Below are positions 24,805-33,335 of a stretch of 64,000 bases of DNA, piece after piece; positions within the stretch are counted from its first letter, which is position 1, and each line of letters opens with the position of its first letter. Made by a program: the position numbers and the translations under genes. Origin of the DNA: Aestuariibaculum suncheonense (lineage in GTDB: Bacteria; Bacteroidota; Bacteroidia; Flavobacteriales; Flavobacteriaceae); NCBI RefSeq assembly GCF_014596935.1, contig NZ_JACVXC010000001.1, positions 740,783-804,782 on the forward strand, read 5' to 3'. The notes beneath the pieces were generated by a model that ran no database searches, was not told where the DNA came from, and worked only from the letters and a program-made list of their open reading frames with translations.

Positions 24805-25075
24805 TTCCTTCTTTATTTTCGGTTAATGAATGTAATTTTCCGCTTTGTAAAAGAGCATTTATTGCCCCAACAGCTTTTGATGAATCCAAATTCGCAGCAT
24901 AAAGACGGTCATCCAATTTAGATAGAGCTTCAAGGCAATCATTTAATTTGGTTTCTGTAACTTTTTTGTCTTTCTCCATTTCCAAAACTCGATTTTCTAA
25001 AGTTTCAATGCGAGATTTGTGAACCTCTGAAGCTATTTTCATTATTATTTTATTTAGAAATGGAACGTTAATCAT
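24794..25075 (-). CDS. Small coiled-coil protein
   Basis: A 93-residue protein. Residues about 12-60 form a heptad-like coiled coil (KSRIETLENRVLEMEKDKKVT). A start at Met12 (base 25042) is equally likely. It is translationally coupled with the membrane-anchored protein downstream. No family recognised. Confidence 0.55.
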   Translation of the reverse strand: MINVPFLNKIIMKIASEVHKSRIETLENRVLEMEKDKKVTETKLNDCLEALSKLDDRLYAANLDSSKAVGAINALLQSGKLHSLTENKEGNVG

Positions 25076-25328
25076 TTCTTGTATGTTCTTTTAATTTGTT
25101 TATAATACCCATAAAAGCAACATTGCTTTTGATTTTTGTTTTATTGCTGCAATGAGTTGTTAATTTCAAATATAAGCAAACACTTACAGGTTTGTAGTGT
25201 TTAATGTGTTTTTATTCTGTTATATTTTATGAAATTTATGGGAGAAGAATTATTAGTTATACTATGGTAAACCGTAATTGATTAATATATAATTTATTAC
25301 ATTTAGTATTAGAAAATAATATTTCAAT

Positions 25329-25919
25329 ATGAGCTACAATGAATTAAAATTGGAGGTAGAAAACTATTCAAAAAAATATGGTCAAATATTAGTTGGGATT
25401 CATAATGATTTAGTTGATTACAAGAACAAAGTAAACTCATATTCAAAGGAAACATCTGAAAGTCTTATTAAATGTGCTGAAGCATTGAATATTTGTGAAG
25501 AATTAAAATTTAGTACCCAAAAAATTTTTGAAAAAATAGAAGGTTACGATTTAAATATTAAAAAAAATATTAATTCTCATCAGAAAACTTTAAGTCAATA
25601 TAAAACAGAATTAAATGAAAAATTTGATTTACTTGAAGGGTATATTCATGATTTTGAACAGGGAATTAAAATTATTGACGAACTTAAAATTGAAAATTTA
25701 GAATTAAATAAGAAGATTTCATCTATAGATTCGAAATATAAAATTCATAGTGATAACTTTAAGAAGTCAATTTCAGGCTTAGAGGATGATTTAGAAGAAG
25801 CAAAAGAGGAGTTAAAGGAGAAGGAGAATAAAATTAAGAAGCTAGAAAGTTATAGACTTATTTCTGTTTTCGCTATTTCACTTCTTTACGTTTTATTCAT
25901 TATTAAGTTTATAATATGA
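25329..25919 (+). CDS. Coiled-coil protein with C-terminal membrane anchor
   Basis: A 196-residue protein that is nearly all helical coiled coil (for example LEDDLEEAKEELKEKENKIK near residues 150-170) and ends in a transmembrane segment LISVFAISLLYVLFIIKFII. The gene overlaps the next by four bases (ATGA type), so the two products are probably made together. It is likely a scaffold or stalk anchoring a complex at the inner membrane. Function is an inference. Confidence 0.65.
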   Translation: MSYNELKLEVENYSKKYGQILVGIHNDLVDYKNKVNSYSKETSESLIKCAEALNICEELKFSTQKIFEKIEGYDLNIKKNINSHQKTLSQYKTELNEKFDLLEGYIHDFEQGIKIIDELKIENLELNKKISSIDSKYKIHSDNFKKSISGLEDDLEEAKEELKEKENKIKKLESYRLISVFAISLLYVLFIIKFII

Positions 25920-26881
25920 ACTCATTAGATGAATTACATAAAAAATATGCTAATGTAGATGTAAATAGTCTTAATAGTATTTATGACAAATACATCAAAA
26001 GAAGACAGGATTCATTAACTGATTCAATAGCTTCGGCAACAGCTATAGGTTCAATTTTTTTGGCTGATAAAATCGATTATGCTTCTTTAACACCTCGAAT
26101 GAAAGAAGCGTTTAGTATTAGTTTTCCTAACAAAAATTTAGATGAATTAGAGAATTTGGATTCCGAACAACTTACTGGTATTATCAGTAATTGGAAAGGC
26201 AAGCTTTTTGAAATAGAAGTAAGAGATAAATTAAATAATGGTGAATTAGTTGGAGATATTCAATTGGAAACAGGTCAATATGCCGTAATTGCAGATGAAT
26301 TAAATCAACCAGGGTGGGATTTAGAAATATTTAATGCTGATGGAACTGTCGCTGAAGCTCTACAACTAAAAGCGACCAATTCATTAAGTTACATTAATGA
26401 AGCCTTTGAAAAATATCCCGATATTGATATAATTTCAACATTAGAAATTTCTGAATTCAACGAAGATTTAATCAATAGTAATATTACACTAGAAGATTTA
26501 GAAGCAGAACTACATGAACCCTTGGAGGCTTTGAATGATAGTTTTGGAGAGGATATAATCGAATCGATAATACCTGGTCTACCTTTTTTAATAATATCAT
26601 TAAGTGAAGGAAGAAAAGTATTTATAGGCCAACAAACAACTGATAAAGCTGTAGAAAGAGTAATTGATAGAGGGGTTAAAACAGGTGTTTCAATGGGAGC
26701 GGGAGCGCTAATAGGTTGGGTGACTGGTATGCCTTGGTTGGGCGTAGCTACTTCACTAATAACAAGATTAGTTTTAGCTTCTGATACTGTTGAAGATAAA
26801 AAGGAATTACAAAAATTGGCAGAATTGATTTCTATTGAAAATAAAAAGCTTACAGAATATACTGTTATTTATGTAGAGTGA
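25916..26881 (+). CDS. PD-(D/E)xK-like protein with hydrophobic C-terminal region
   Basis: A 321-residue protein. Residues about 90-175 look like a restriction-endonuclease fold: E99 in WKGKLFEIEV, D135 in QPGWDLEIF and Q150-x-K152 in EALQLKAT, giving E...D-x14-QxK, followed by FEKYPDIDIIST. The C-terminal part holds VSMGAGALIGWVTGMPWLGVATSLI, a glycine-zipper-type hydrophobic segment. Nuclease plus membrane insertion would suit an effector. Catalysis is inferred from the spacing of residues and not from a close homologue. Confidence 0.6.
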   Translation: MNSLDELHKKYANVDVNSLNSIYDKYIKRRQDSLTDSIASATAIGSIFLADKIDYASLTPRMKEAFSISFPNKNLDELENLDSEQLTGIISNWKGKLFEIEVRDKLNNGELVGDIQLETGQYAVIADELNQPGWDLEIFNADGTVAEALQLKATNSLSYINEAFEKYPDIDIISTLEISEFNEDLINSNITLEDLEAELHEPLEALNDSFGEDIIESIIPGLPFLIISLSEGRKVFIGQQTTDKAVERVIDRGVKTGVSMGAGALIGWVTGMPWLGVATSLITRLVLASDTVEDKKELQKLAELISIENKKLTEYTVIYVE

Positions 26882-26906
26882 TTTAATTAAGTTAAGTATT
26901 ATTAAG

Positions 26907-27005
26907 ATGTTAGAAGACCCCAAAAAGAACACTCAGTATTTAATTGCATTATTAATCGTTATTGTAATTACACAATGTGTATTAATTGCTTTAAGTATAG
27001 TCTAA
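26907..27005 (+). CDS. Very small membrane protein
   Basis: A 32-residue ORF, MLEDPKKNTQYLIALLIVIV then a hydrophobic end. It has a charged N-terminus and a single membrane segment. It lies 25 bases after the nuclease-like gene on the same strand, and may be a third operon member. Short length limits certainty. Confidence 0.35.
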   Translation: MLEDPKKNTQYLIALLIVIVITQCVLIALSIV

Positions 27006-27112
27006 TTGTTGTTTGAGAATTTTCGGAAAATATAAAAATTAGTCTTATAGATGTTGGTGCAGGAAATGCACGAAATGAACCAAATAAAAAAAATATTTAA
27101 TCACTATCTTTA

Positions 27113-27262
27113 GTGTATGTCTATTTTGAAGAAAAAAGATATAATAATTACTTTGATAATTATATCAATAGATATAAGCAATCTTTTATTGTTGGCTTAA
27201 TTTATATGGTGATTGGACTCAGTGCTTACGGAATTATAACTGTTTTTAATATTCTGTTTTAA
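27113..27262 (+). CDS. Small membrane protein with GTG start
   Basis: A 49-codon frame with no usable ATG upstream. It reads VYVYFEEKRYNNYFDNYINR, then a hydrophobic SFIVGLIYMVIGLSAYGIIT segment. Its TAA overlaps the ATG of the next gene at 27262 (TAATG), which supports translation and coupling. Start choice is uncertain. Confidence 0.4.
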   Translation: MYVYFEEKRYNNYFDNYINRYKQSFIVGLIYMVIGLSAYGIITVFNILF

Positions 27263-27501
27263 TGACTTTGTATGAGTTTAACATATTAGATTTTAATTCA
27301 CGAATGGAAGCGGTTAATCAATATGGAGTTTATTTAGACAATCACATCACTAGAGAAACTTGTATAAATTGTTACGCAATAGATAAATTCTTTGTGGAGG
27401 TTTATTATAACCCTGAATCCAATAAAATAACAAAACTTAGGAGCTTTAAAGCAGGAGAGCGCTTAAATAAATACTCTAAGGATTTTAGTACAGGGTTTTA
27501 A
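27262..27501 (+). CDS. Small hypothetical protein
   Basis: A 79-residue soluble protein with two Cys (ETCINCYAID) and a beta-rich centre (KFFVEVYYNPESNKITKLRSF). The pattern YEFNILDFNSRMEAVNQYGVYL recurs in small Bacteroidota proteins of unknown role. It is coupled to the preceding small membrane ORF. Confidence 0.65.
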   Translation: MTLYEFNILDFNSRMEAVNQYGVYLDNHITRETCINCYAIDKFFVEVYYNPESNKITKLRSFKAGERLNKYSKDFSTGF

Positions 27502-27608
27502 ATAGTGAATTCAAATTTATTGTCCTATTTTTTATTTCTTGGATTATTTTGGACATTACCTTCAAACACTCAAGTTAAGTTTGTTTTCAACTTTTAAAAC
27601 TTTTAATT

Positions 27609-28211
27609 ATGAAAACGAAATCAAACATTTTAGCAATTTTAACTTTTTTTGTTCTTTTTATTTTTTCCTGTTCTTCAGATTCTGATAGGGAAGAAGATGT
27701 AATTCAAGAAGTAAATGTTTTCAATGAATTTGTTAATGCTTTGGGCGTTGAATCAAGGGATGATTCTGGGTTTAATTTAGAAAGAACATTTGGTTATGTT
27801 TTTAGTGCTTCAAAGGAAGGTAAATTAACAAAGGCTTACATTAGAATACCATCCAATTCGCTTCCACAATCCTCAATACTTTCAGCTGTAGTTTCTGATT
27901 TAGAATTTACAATTTGGGATTTTGATAACGGAAGTAAGATGTTTATTTCCAATTTAGACCATACAAATAGTGAGGATTTCAGGGAAATAAATGTTTCTTT
28001 AGATATTAAAGAAGGAAAAAAATATGCAATCACACTAACTTCTCAAGTTTATTTTGAAAATTCTCAACCGGTAACATCTATTTTACCATTTAGTTCTAAA
28101 GGTATTACAATTCATAATCTTTTAGCAAATGATGGAAATAGTTTTAATACTATTCCTTCAATTAGTGAAGATGAATATCTAGGTGATATTTCATTTGATT
28201 TTGAGAGATAA
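27609..28211 (+). CDS. Lipoprotein with a beta-sandwich-like domain
   Basis: A 200-residue protein with a lipoprotein signal (IFSC, Cys21, then SSDSDREED). The mature part contains RTFGYVFSASKEGKLTKAYI, LEFTIWDFDNGSKMF and KKYAITLTSQVYFEN, a layout that resembles DUF4082-type beta-sandwich domains. The resemblance is weak, so I name no family. Likely outer-membrane anchored. Confidence 0.6.
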   Translation: MKTKSNILAILTFFVLFIFSCSSDSDREEDVIQEVNVFNEFVNALGVESRDDSGFNLERTFGYVFSASKEGKLTKAYIRIPSNSLPQSSILSAVVSDLEFTIWDFDNGSKMFISNLDHTNSEDFREINVSLDIKEGKKYAITLTSQVYFENSQPVTSILPFSSKGITIHNLLANDGNSFNTIPSISEDEYLGDISFDFER

Positions 28212-28230
28212 TTATTGACTGTAGTTATGA

Positions 28231-28386
28231 ATAGAAATAAAAGAATGTGATATTGAAGAGTTTTTTTATGCTTTAGCATGTAACTAATTTAAAGCTTATC
28301 GATTAATTGAAGATATTAATTATCGTGAAAGATATAGACCAAAAATTATCAAAGAATTTTCAATTAGTGAAGTAAAAGAAAATTAA
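28231..28386 (+). pseudogene. Possible decayed coding remnant
   Basis: One frame reads IEIKECDIEEFFYALACN, a stop, then FKAYRLIEDINYRERYRP and KIIKEFSISEVKEN to a stop. The composition is protein-like across the in-frame stop, but no ATG and no family can be assigned. Confidence 0.25.
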
Positions 28387-28459
28387 TTATATTCAAAGAC
28401 AGGATGTTGTTATAAAATGATTATTTTGTTCTTGTCAATTAACCCAAAATAAATGAACT

Positions 28460-28666
28460 ATGATTGGACTGTCTGAAATTGTAATAGAATTATCAACATT
28501 TGGAATGTTTAGAAGTGTAGAGTCTGTGAATTATAAGTCGATAAGTAAAGACCACATTGGCGATATTAAAGCAGAATTTAATAATCAGGAAATTAGAGTG
28601 CCAGTTTATAGTGGAGATAATGCAGAAACCATTGCAGAGAAAATAGTTAAAAGCGCTAAGTATTAA
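28460..28666 (+). CDS. Small hypothetical protein
   Basis: A 68-residue alpha/beta protein ending in VYSGDNAETIAEKIVKSAKY. It lies just before the ssrA terminator. The overlapping minus-strand frame looks like a shadow. No family recognised. Confidence 0.55.
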   Translation: MIGLSEIVIELSTFGMFRSVESVNYKSISKDHIGDIKAEFNNQEIRVPVYSGDNAETIAEKIVKSAKY

Positions 28667-28701
28667 ATTGACCGTACAGAAATCGTACATAAAGTTAAAT
28701 T

Positions 28702-28747
28702 AAAAATCCGTAAATCACTATAGATAAGTGGTTTACGGATTTTTTTT
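28702..28747. terminator. Bidirectional terminator at the 3' end of ssrA
   Basis: ATCCGTAAATCACT (28706-28719) pairs with AGTGGTTTACGGAT (28727-28740), 14 pairs with one wobble and a 7-base loop, flanked by an A run and a T run. It ends transcription from ssrA and possibly from the small gene on the other strand. Confidence 0.8.
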
Positions 28748-28748
28748 G

Positions 28749-29140
28749 TGGAGTCGGAGAGAATCGAACTCTCGTCCAAACAAGTAACCAAAGGGCTTTC
28801 TACACGTTTATTCTTTTCTTGTTTTTTCGACTAAAAGCTGGTTAAAGACAACCTACTTATTAGCTTAGCTTTTTAAATTTCGAAAGGGCATCAAAGCACT
28901 ACCTAATCTATGTTAACATTTACGATGCCTCTAAAAGGAACGCCGTTAACCAAGGCTTTCCGGAGACATTTAGCTTGCGCACCTTGTGCGCCTAGGCAAT
29001 CTTACTATAATTCAGATTAAGCAGCTAAAGCGTAGTTATTCTCGCCGTTTAAAGTTTGATTTAGCCTTTAACGTGTTTCAAAATCATTACACGACGTGCT
29101 TACCGTTCAATTAATCTCGCTGTCAAAACCAGTCGACCCC
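28749..29140 (-). ncRNA. ssrA: tmRNA
   Basis: A 392-base tmRNA on the minus strand. Its 5' end GGGGTCG (29140-29134) pairs with the 3' end CGACTCC (28756-28750). The discriminator A is at 28749 and CCA is not encoded. The tRNA-like T arm (GAGAGTTCGATTCTC) is present. The tag open frame ends GGC GAG AAT AAC TAC GCT TTA GCT GCT TAA, so the tag is GENNYALAA, the expected Bacteroidota tag. tmRNA rescues stalled ribosomes with SmpB. It also marks the border between accessory DNA (left) and core genes (right). Confidence 0.93.
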
Positions 29141-29160
29141 AATATTAATGTAATAAGTAT

Positions 29161-29237
29161 GGCGTTACCCTTTCGGGTCAGGCTTTCGGCAGTCGCTCTT
29201 TTCAAGGAGCTCCAATAAGGCCTCAATCCTTAACGCG
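29161..29237 (-). ncRNA. Structured RNA immediately upstream of ssrA
   Basis: On the minus strand, GCGTTA (29236-29231) pairs with TAACGC (29167-29162), closing a domain of about 75 bases. Inside are GAGCTC...GAGC pairing, a GGC/GCC pair set with GCCGAAAGC, and a tight CCC-GAAA-GGG hairpin. A promoter matching TAnnTTTG ends just before the 5' side. It is either a stand-alone small RNA or the 5' leader of pre-tmRNA. Candidate Rfam families to test are 6S-Flavo and Flavo-1; I cannot assign it by eye. Confidence 0.5.
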
Positions 29238-29241
29238 AACG

Positions 29242-29269
29242 CAAAGTTATCAAAAACTTTGTAATTCAA
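29242..29269 (-). promoter_or_regulatory. Promoter of the structured RNA and ssrA
   Basis: TAACTTTG (29249-29242) matches TAnnTTTG, with TTG (29269-29267) 17 bases upstream. The start point would fall at or just before the closing stem of the structured RNA. Confidence 0.55.
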
Positions 29270-29350
29270 TAATAATCCTCCTATTTTAGAGCAAGAATTA
29301 TTCCAAATTCATTTTCAACTAAACTTAATTGCCAAATAAATCAGTAGTTT

Positions 29351-30562
29351 ATGCCCATAACATTTGCTATTATTAAAGAACGCAAAAATCCACCAGATCG
29401 TCGTGTGGTATTTTCCCCAGCAGCATTAGTGCAAGTTCGCGACAAATTTCCAGAAGCAACCTTTAAAGTCGAGGCTTCCGACATTCGTGTGTTTCCAGAT
29501 GAAGCCTATAAAAACCTAGGATTTGAGGTTACAAACGATGTGTCCGATTGCGATGTGTTTATAGGTGTAAAAGAAGTGCCCATTGATGCTTTAGTACCTG
29601 ACAAAAAGTACTTTTTCTTTTCGCATACGATAAAAAAGCAACCCTACAACCGGAAATTGCTACAAGAAATTTTAGAGAAAAATATCGAACTTTACGATCA
29701 CGAGACTATTGTTAACGAGAAAGGCTTCCGATTAATTGGTTTCGGGCGCTATGCCGGAATTGTAGGGACTTACAATGGCTTCCGAACTTGGGGGCTAAAA
29801 TATAATTCATGGCAATTACCAAAGGCAGGAACCTTAGCAAATCAGGAAGCACTTATACAGCAGTTAAAAACTCTAAGACTTCCGAATATTAAAATCCTGT
29901 TAACCGGAAGTGGTAAAGTCGCGAATGGATCACAGGACATGTTAGATGCTATGGCGATTCAGCGGGTTTCTGTAGATGAATATTTAAATCAAACTTTTGC
30001 CGAACCGGTTTATTGTAAAATTGATGTATTGGACTATAATAAACGTAAAGACGGACAAGTAATTGATAATTTCGATTTCTTTAATCATCCGGAAGCTTAT
30101 CAATCTAATTTTATGCGATTTGCTAAGGAGACCGATTTGTTTATCGCAGGACATTTTTACGGTGACAGCGCGCCGTATTTATATACGCGTGATGATGTGA
30201 AATCTGATGATTTTAAAATAAAAGTTGTTGCAGATATTAGTTGCGATGTCAATGGCCCTGTAGCAACTACGTTACGTGCTTCAACTATAGCTGATCCTAT
30301 TTATGGTTACGATCCGAAAACCGAATCGGAAACTGATTATACCAAACCCGATGCTATTGCGGTTATGGCCGTAGATAATTTACCGTGTGAATTACCAAAA
30401 GATGCCAGCGAAGGTTTTGGAGACATGTTTTTACAACACGTTATTCCGGCATTTTTCAACAATGATAAAGATGGTGTGTTACAGCGCGCAAAAATCACTG
30501 AAAAGGGCAAATTAACTCAACGTTTTTCATATTTACAGGATTATGTGGATGGAAAACATTAG
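29351..30562 (+). CDS. AlaDH/PNT-family NAD(P)-dependent dehydrogenase (saccharopine dehydrogenase-like)
   Basis: A 403-residue protein. The N-terminal AlaDH/PNT domain carries KERKNPPDRRVVFSPAAL and KKYFFFSHTIKKQPYNR. The Rossmann part has ILLTGSGKVANGSQDM. A central region includes DLFIAGHFYGDSAPYL and VADISCDVNGPVATTLRAST. The layout matches NAD-dependent saccharopine (LYS1-type) and alanine dehydrogenases. Substrate cannot be fixed from sequence alone. First core gene to the right of ssrA. Confidence 0.8.
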   Translation: MPITFAIIKERKNPPDRRVVFSPAALVQVRDKFPEATFKVEASDIRVFPDEAYKNLGFEVTNDVSDCDVFIGVKEVPIDALVPDKKYFFFSHTIKKQPYNRKLLQEILEKNIELYDHETIVNEKGFRLIGFGRYAGIVGTYNGFRTWGLKYNSWQLPKAGTLANQEALIQQLKTLRLPNIKILLTGSGKVANGSQDMLDAMAIQRVSVDEYLNQTFAEPVYCKIDVLDYNKRKDGQVIDNFDFFNHPEAYQSNFMRFAKETDLFIAGHFYGDSAPYLYTRDDVKSDDFKIKVVADISCDVNGPVATTLRASTIADPIYGYDPKTESETDYTKPDAIAVMAVDNLPCELPKDASEGFGDMFLQHVIPAFFNNDKDGVLQRAKITEKGKLTQRFSYLQDYVDGKH

Positions 30563-30599
30563 ATTTAGCCTTTTAATGCCCCAATTATTTTAAAAATTT

Positions 30600-31385
30600 A
30601 TGACTAAAACTGCATTAATAACCGGAGCCGCTTCGGGCTTAGGTTACGAACTTTCATTACTATTAGCTAACGATGGATATGATTTGATTTTAATAGATAT
30701 TAACAGTCAGAATTTAATTCAAGCTCAAAGCTATATTCAAGAAGCCTACAATTGTAAGGTGGATGTTTTAACAAAGGATTTGAGTCAACCTAATGTTGCA
30801 GCAGAAATTATGAAAGCAATTAATGGCATTACAGTTGATGTATTGGTTAATAATGCAGGTTTCGGACTCTTCGGTTCGTTTGTTGATACCGATTGGGAAC
30901 GCGAGTTGGCTATGCTACACGTGCATATTTTGGCAACCACGCATTTAACGAAACTTATGTTGGAAGGGATGGTAAAGCGTGGTTCTGGACGCATTTTAAA
31001 TATGTCGTCGTTGGCAGCTTTTCAACCAGGACCGTTAATGTCAATTTATTATGCCTCGAAAGGGTATATGTTATCCTTTTCAGAAGCGATTGCTAATGAA
31101 CTTAAAGGTACCGGAGTTACTGTAACGGCGTTATGTCCTGGTCCTACAAAAACAGCTTTTCAGCAAACGGTTTCTGCTGATAGCTGCAATAATAAAATCA
31201 CCTTTAATATGGGGTGCGCCAAAGCTGTTGCTACCTACGGATATAAAGCCATGTTGAATGGTAAGAGTTATGCTATTCCGGGTAGATTCAATAAGTTACT
31301 TGCGATAATTCCTCGATTTATGCCCAGAAGAACAGCAACTTCAATTGTTAGAAAAATTCAGGAGAAAAATCGTGAAGTGGACTAA
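30600..31385 (+). CDS. Short-chain dehydrogenase/reductase
   Basis: A 261-residue SDR. TGAASGLG forms the nucleotide-binding loop near residues 8-15, NNAGFG is present, the catalytic Ser is in LNMSSLA, and YYASKGYML gives Tyr-x3-Lys. The family is full-length. Substrate unknown. It ends convergently with the DUF1361 gene, overlapping by four bases. Confidence 0.88.
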   Translation: MTKTALITGAASGLGYELSLLLANDGYDLILIDINSQNLIQAQSYIQEAYNCKVDVLTKDLSQPNVAAEIMKAINGITVDVLVNNAGFGLFGSFVDTDWERELAMLHVHILATTHLTKLMLEGMVKRGSGRILNMSSLAAFQPGPLMSIYYASKGYMLSFSEAIANELKGTGVTVTALCPGPTKTAFQQTVSADSCNNKITFNMGCAKAVATYGYKAMLNGKSYAIPGRFNKLLAIIPRFMPRRTATSIVRKIQEKNREVD

Positions 31386-32050
31386 TCTTTCGGAGTTATT
31401 TTATGAAAGATATCTTGTGTCCGATAAATAAGTGCTAAGAAAATACCGAAAGCAAAAGTAAATATCCAGGCTTCAAAATGAAGTTGCGGATGAATAACTA
31501 TATCTAAAATATCCTGAAACAATTCGAATGGATTCTGAATGATTTCCCAGGAATTGTAGCGTAAAAAACGACCTAAATATATGCCGAATGCTGTTAAAGG
31601 AAAAATAGATGTTATTATGCGTCTAGATACGTTAACACTGAAATGTTGAAGGAGTATTTGTTTCATATCTTTTACAGATAGAAGAAATAGCAAAATCCCG
31701 TTGCCGGAGAAAGAAGCTAACATTAAAACATCTAACCATAACAAGTGATGATTTCCGAATCGCAAATGTAGAAAGTCGGTAATAATATAAGGTGCATTCG
31801 GTAAAAAGGCAAGCCAAGTTAAAAAGTATAAACCAAAAGAAATTTTGTGCTGGTTAGGTCTTGTTGATAAGTAGCTTGTTAAAGCAAATGGGATAAAAGC
31901 TAAAAATAAATTCCAGATTAAAAACATATAGAAAAAGGATTGATTCAGTTTTATTCTAACCATTAATAGCAAGATGCTAAAAAGTATGGATAAGCATATT
32001 AAGATTAAAACATTAAATCGATTATATATGTAGGTTTTGAGATTATTCAT
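31382..32050 (-). CDS. DUF1361 membrane protein
   Basis: A 222-residue integral membrane protein with about six hydrophobic segments and the family signature WLAFLPNAPYIITDFLHL. It is the last gene of a five-gene minus-strand operon (Coq4-like, small membrane protein, SanA-like, DUF2809, DUF1361), overlapping DUF2809 by eight bases. Function unknown; the operon as a whole looks like an envelope or membrane function. Confidence 0.8.
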   Translation of the reverse strand: MNNLKTYIYNRFNVLILICLSILFSILLLMVRIKLNQSFFYMFLIWNLFLAFIPFALTSYLSTRPNQHKISFGLYFLTWLAFLPNAPYIITDFLHLRFGNHHLLWLDVLMLASFSGNGILLFLLSVKDMKQILLQHFSVNVSRRIITSIFPLTAFGIYLGRFLRYNSWEIIQNPFELFQDILDIVIHPQLHFEAWIFTFAFGIFLALIYRTQDIFHKITPKD

Positions 32051-32414
32051 GGTAATAAACTTTTATTTCAAGAATTAGAACAGTTAGTATGCCAAGAGTG
32101 TAGGCTATTAAATCGGAAAAGTTAAATGTTGTTCCTATTATGATCCTCAATATCTTGTTGTCTTGAAGGTTTAGTAAGTTGACAATGTTTAGATATTGTA
32201 GAAATTCAATGAAATAGGAGAAAGTAAGAACACCAATTGCAGTAACTGTAGGTCTTATTTTGACGAAGCTTTTAATAGTACAGTAGAGTAAAATGACAAC
32301 TAGATAATCACCAAATGTGTGACGAATAAATCCTGAATTGATGTACAATGCGATTATTATTTCTATTATTAACAAAGAGATACCTAGTATTAAATAGTGG
32401 GTTTTTAATTTCAT
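32043..32414 (-). CDS. DUF2809 membrane protein
   Basis: A 123-residue protein with four hydrophobic segments. The signature region is NSGFIRHTFGDYLVVILLYC, then FSYFIEFLQYLNI and TFNFSDLIAYTLGI, as in DUF2809 proteins. It is translationally coupled to DUF1361. Confidence 0.78.
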   Translation of the reverse strand: MKLKTHYLILGISLLIIEIIIALYINSGFIRHTFGDYLVVILLYCTIKSFVKIRPTVTAIGVLTFSYFIEFLQYLNIVNLLNLQDNKILRIIIGTTFNFSDLIAYTLGILTVLILEIKVYYHE

Positions 32415-32420
32415 TTGACA

Positions 32421-33044
32421 TTAAATTTTTGACCTAAATATTTTTGGTTGAACATTAAACAATAAGTCAATGGATGATTTTACTCTGGCTAAATATTCTC
32501 TTAATTTGGTTTTAATTCCGTATCGGCCATTAACATTTTTAGCGTTAAAAGCAATAGCATTTATACCATGCGATTGTGCAAGAAATATGGCGCGTTCGTT
32601 GTGGAATTGTTGAGAGATAATAGTAAATGCGTTCAGACCAAATACATCTCTTGCCCGCAAAACAGAGTCTAATGTTCTAAAACCAGCATAGTCGAGATGG
32701 ATTTTTTCTTCGGGGATTCCTGAAGCTATTAAGTCTTGTTTAAACATTGTTGGTTCGTCGTAATCTTTTCTGCTGTTATCACCACTGACTAAAATAATAT
32801 CAATTTTACCTGCTTTAAAAAGTTTTGCGGCTGCATCAATTCTGTATTTATAGTAAAGGTTTATTGAGCCGTTGGTTAAAAATTTACCTGTCCCTAATAA
32901 TAAACCAACTTTATTAGCAGGTATGTTTGAAACGCTATTGTATAAATAAGGTTTCGCTTTGTTAGAAATCCAATAATTATTAAGAAGAATTCCTGTAAAC
33001 GAAATAAGGATTGTAATCATAATAGGTTTTAGATATTTTGTCAT
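32421..33044 (-). CDS. SanA/ElyC-like DUF218 protein
   Basis: A 207-residue protein with one N-terminal membrane segment and a DUF218 domain: VGLLLGTGKFL, KIDIILVSGDNSRKDYDEP, AGFRTLDSVLRA and FTIISQQFHNERAIFLA. SanA-type proteins act in the periplasm in envelope integrity and vancomycin resistance in enterobacteria; the same role here is an inference. Fourth from the operon end. Confidence 0.8.
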   Translation of the reverse strand: MTKYLKPIMITILISFTGILLNNYWISNKAKPYLYNSVSNIPANKVGLLLGTGKFLTNGSINLYYKYRIDAAAKLFKAGKIDIILVSGDNSRKDYDEPTMFKQDLIASGIPEEKIHLDYAGFRTLDSVLRARDVFGLNAFTIISQQFHNERAIFLAQSHGINAIAFNAKNVNGRYGIKTKLREYLARVKSSIDLLFNVQPKIFRSKI

Positions 33045-33047
33045 GAT

Positions 33048-33335
33048 TTATATGGCGTAACTGATGATAATGATATAGTACATGATAGCAATAGGAATAT
33101 TGCAAGTTATTATGCTTATTGATTTTATAATATTTATTCTGTTTTTATCGAAAATGAGGGTAAGTAGTAAAGTGACAACAATTAAACTATTAATGATTAC
33201 AGCAAAAAGAACATAGTATAAGCCGATAAATGTAATAAAGGTTATTTTGTTAATGATTAGCTGGATTAAGAATAGAATGGTTCCAATGCTAAAAAAGCTG
33301 GGGGCAATTGTAAAGCTAAAATGTAATTTGTTCAT
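33048..33335 (-). CDS. Small integral membrane protein
   Basis: A 95-residue protein with about three hydrophobic segments and no recognised family. It overlaps the Coq4-like gene by 20 bases and precedes the SanA-like gene by three bases, so it is a firm operon member. Confidence 0.65.
   Translation of the reverse strand: MNKLHFSFTIAPSFFSIGTILFLIQLIINKITFITFIGLYYVLFAVIINSLIVVTLLLTLIFDKNRINIIKSISIITCNIPIAIMYYIIIISYAI

Noticed and set aside
24183-28748. Second copy of the tRNA-Asn 3' end as attachment site
   Set aside because: No repeat of the 3' end of the tRNA was found to its right; only general T-arm similarity with ssrA.
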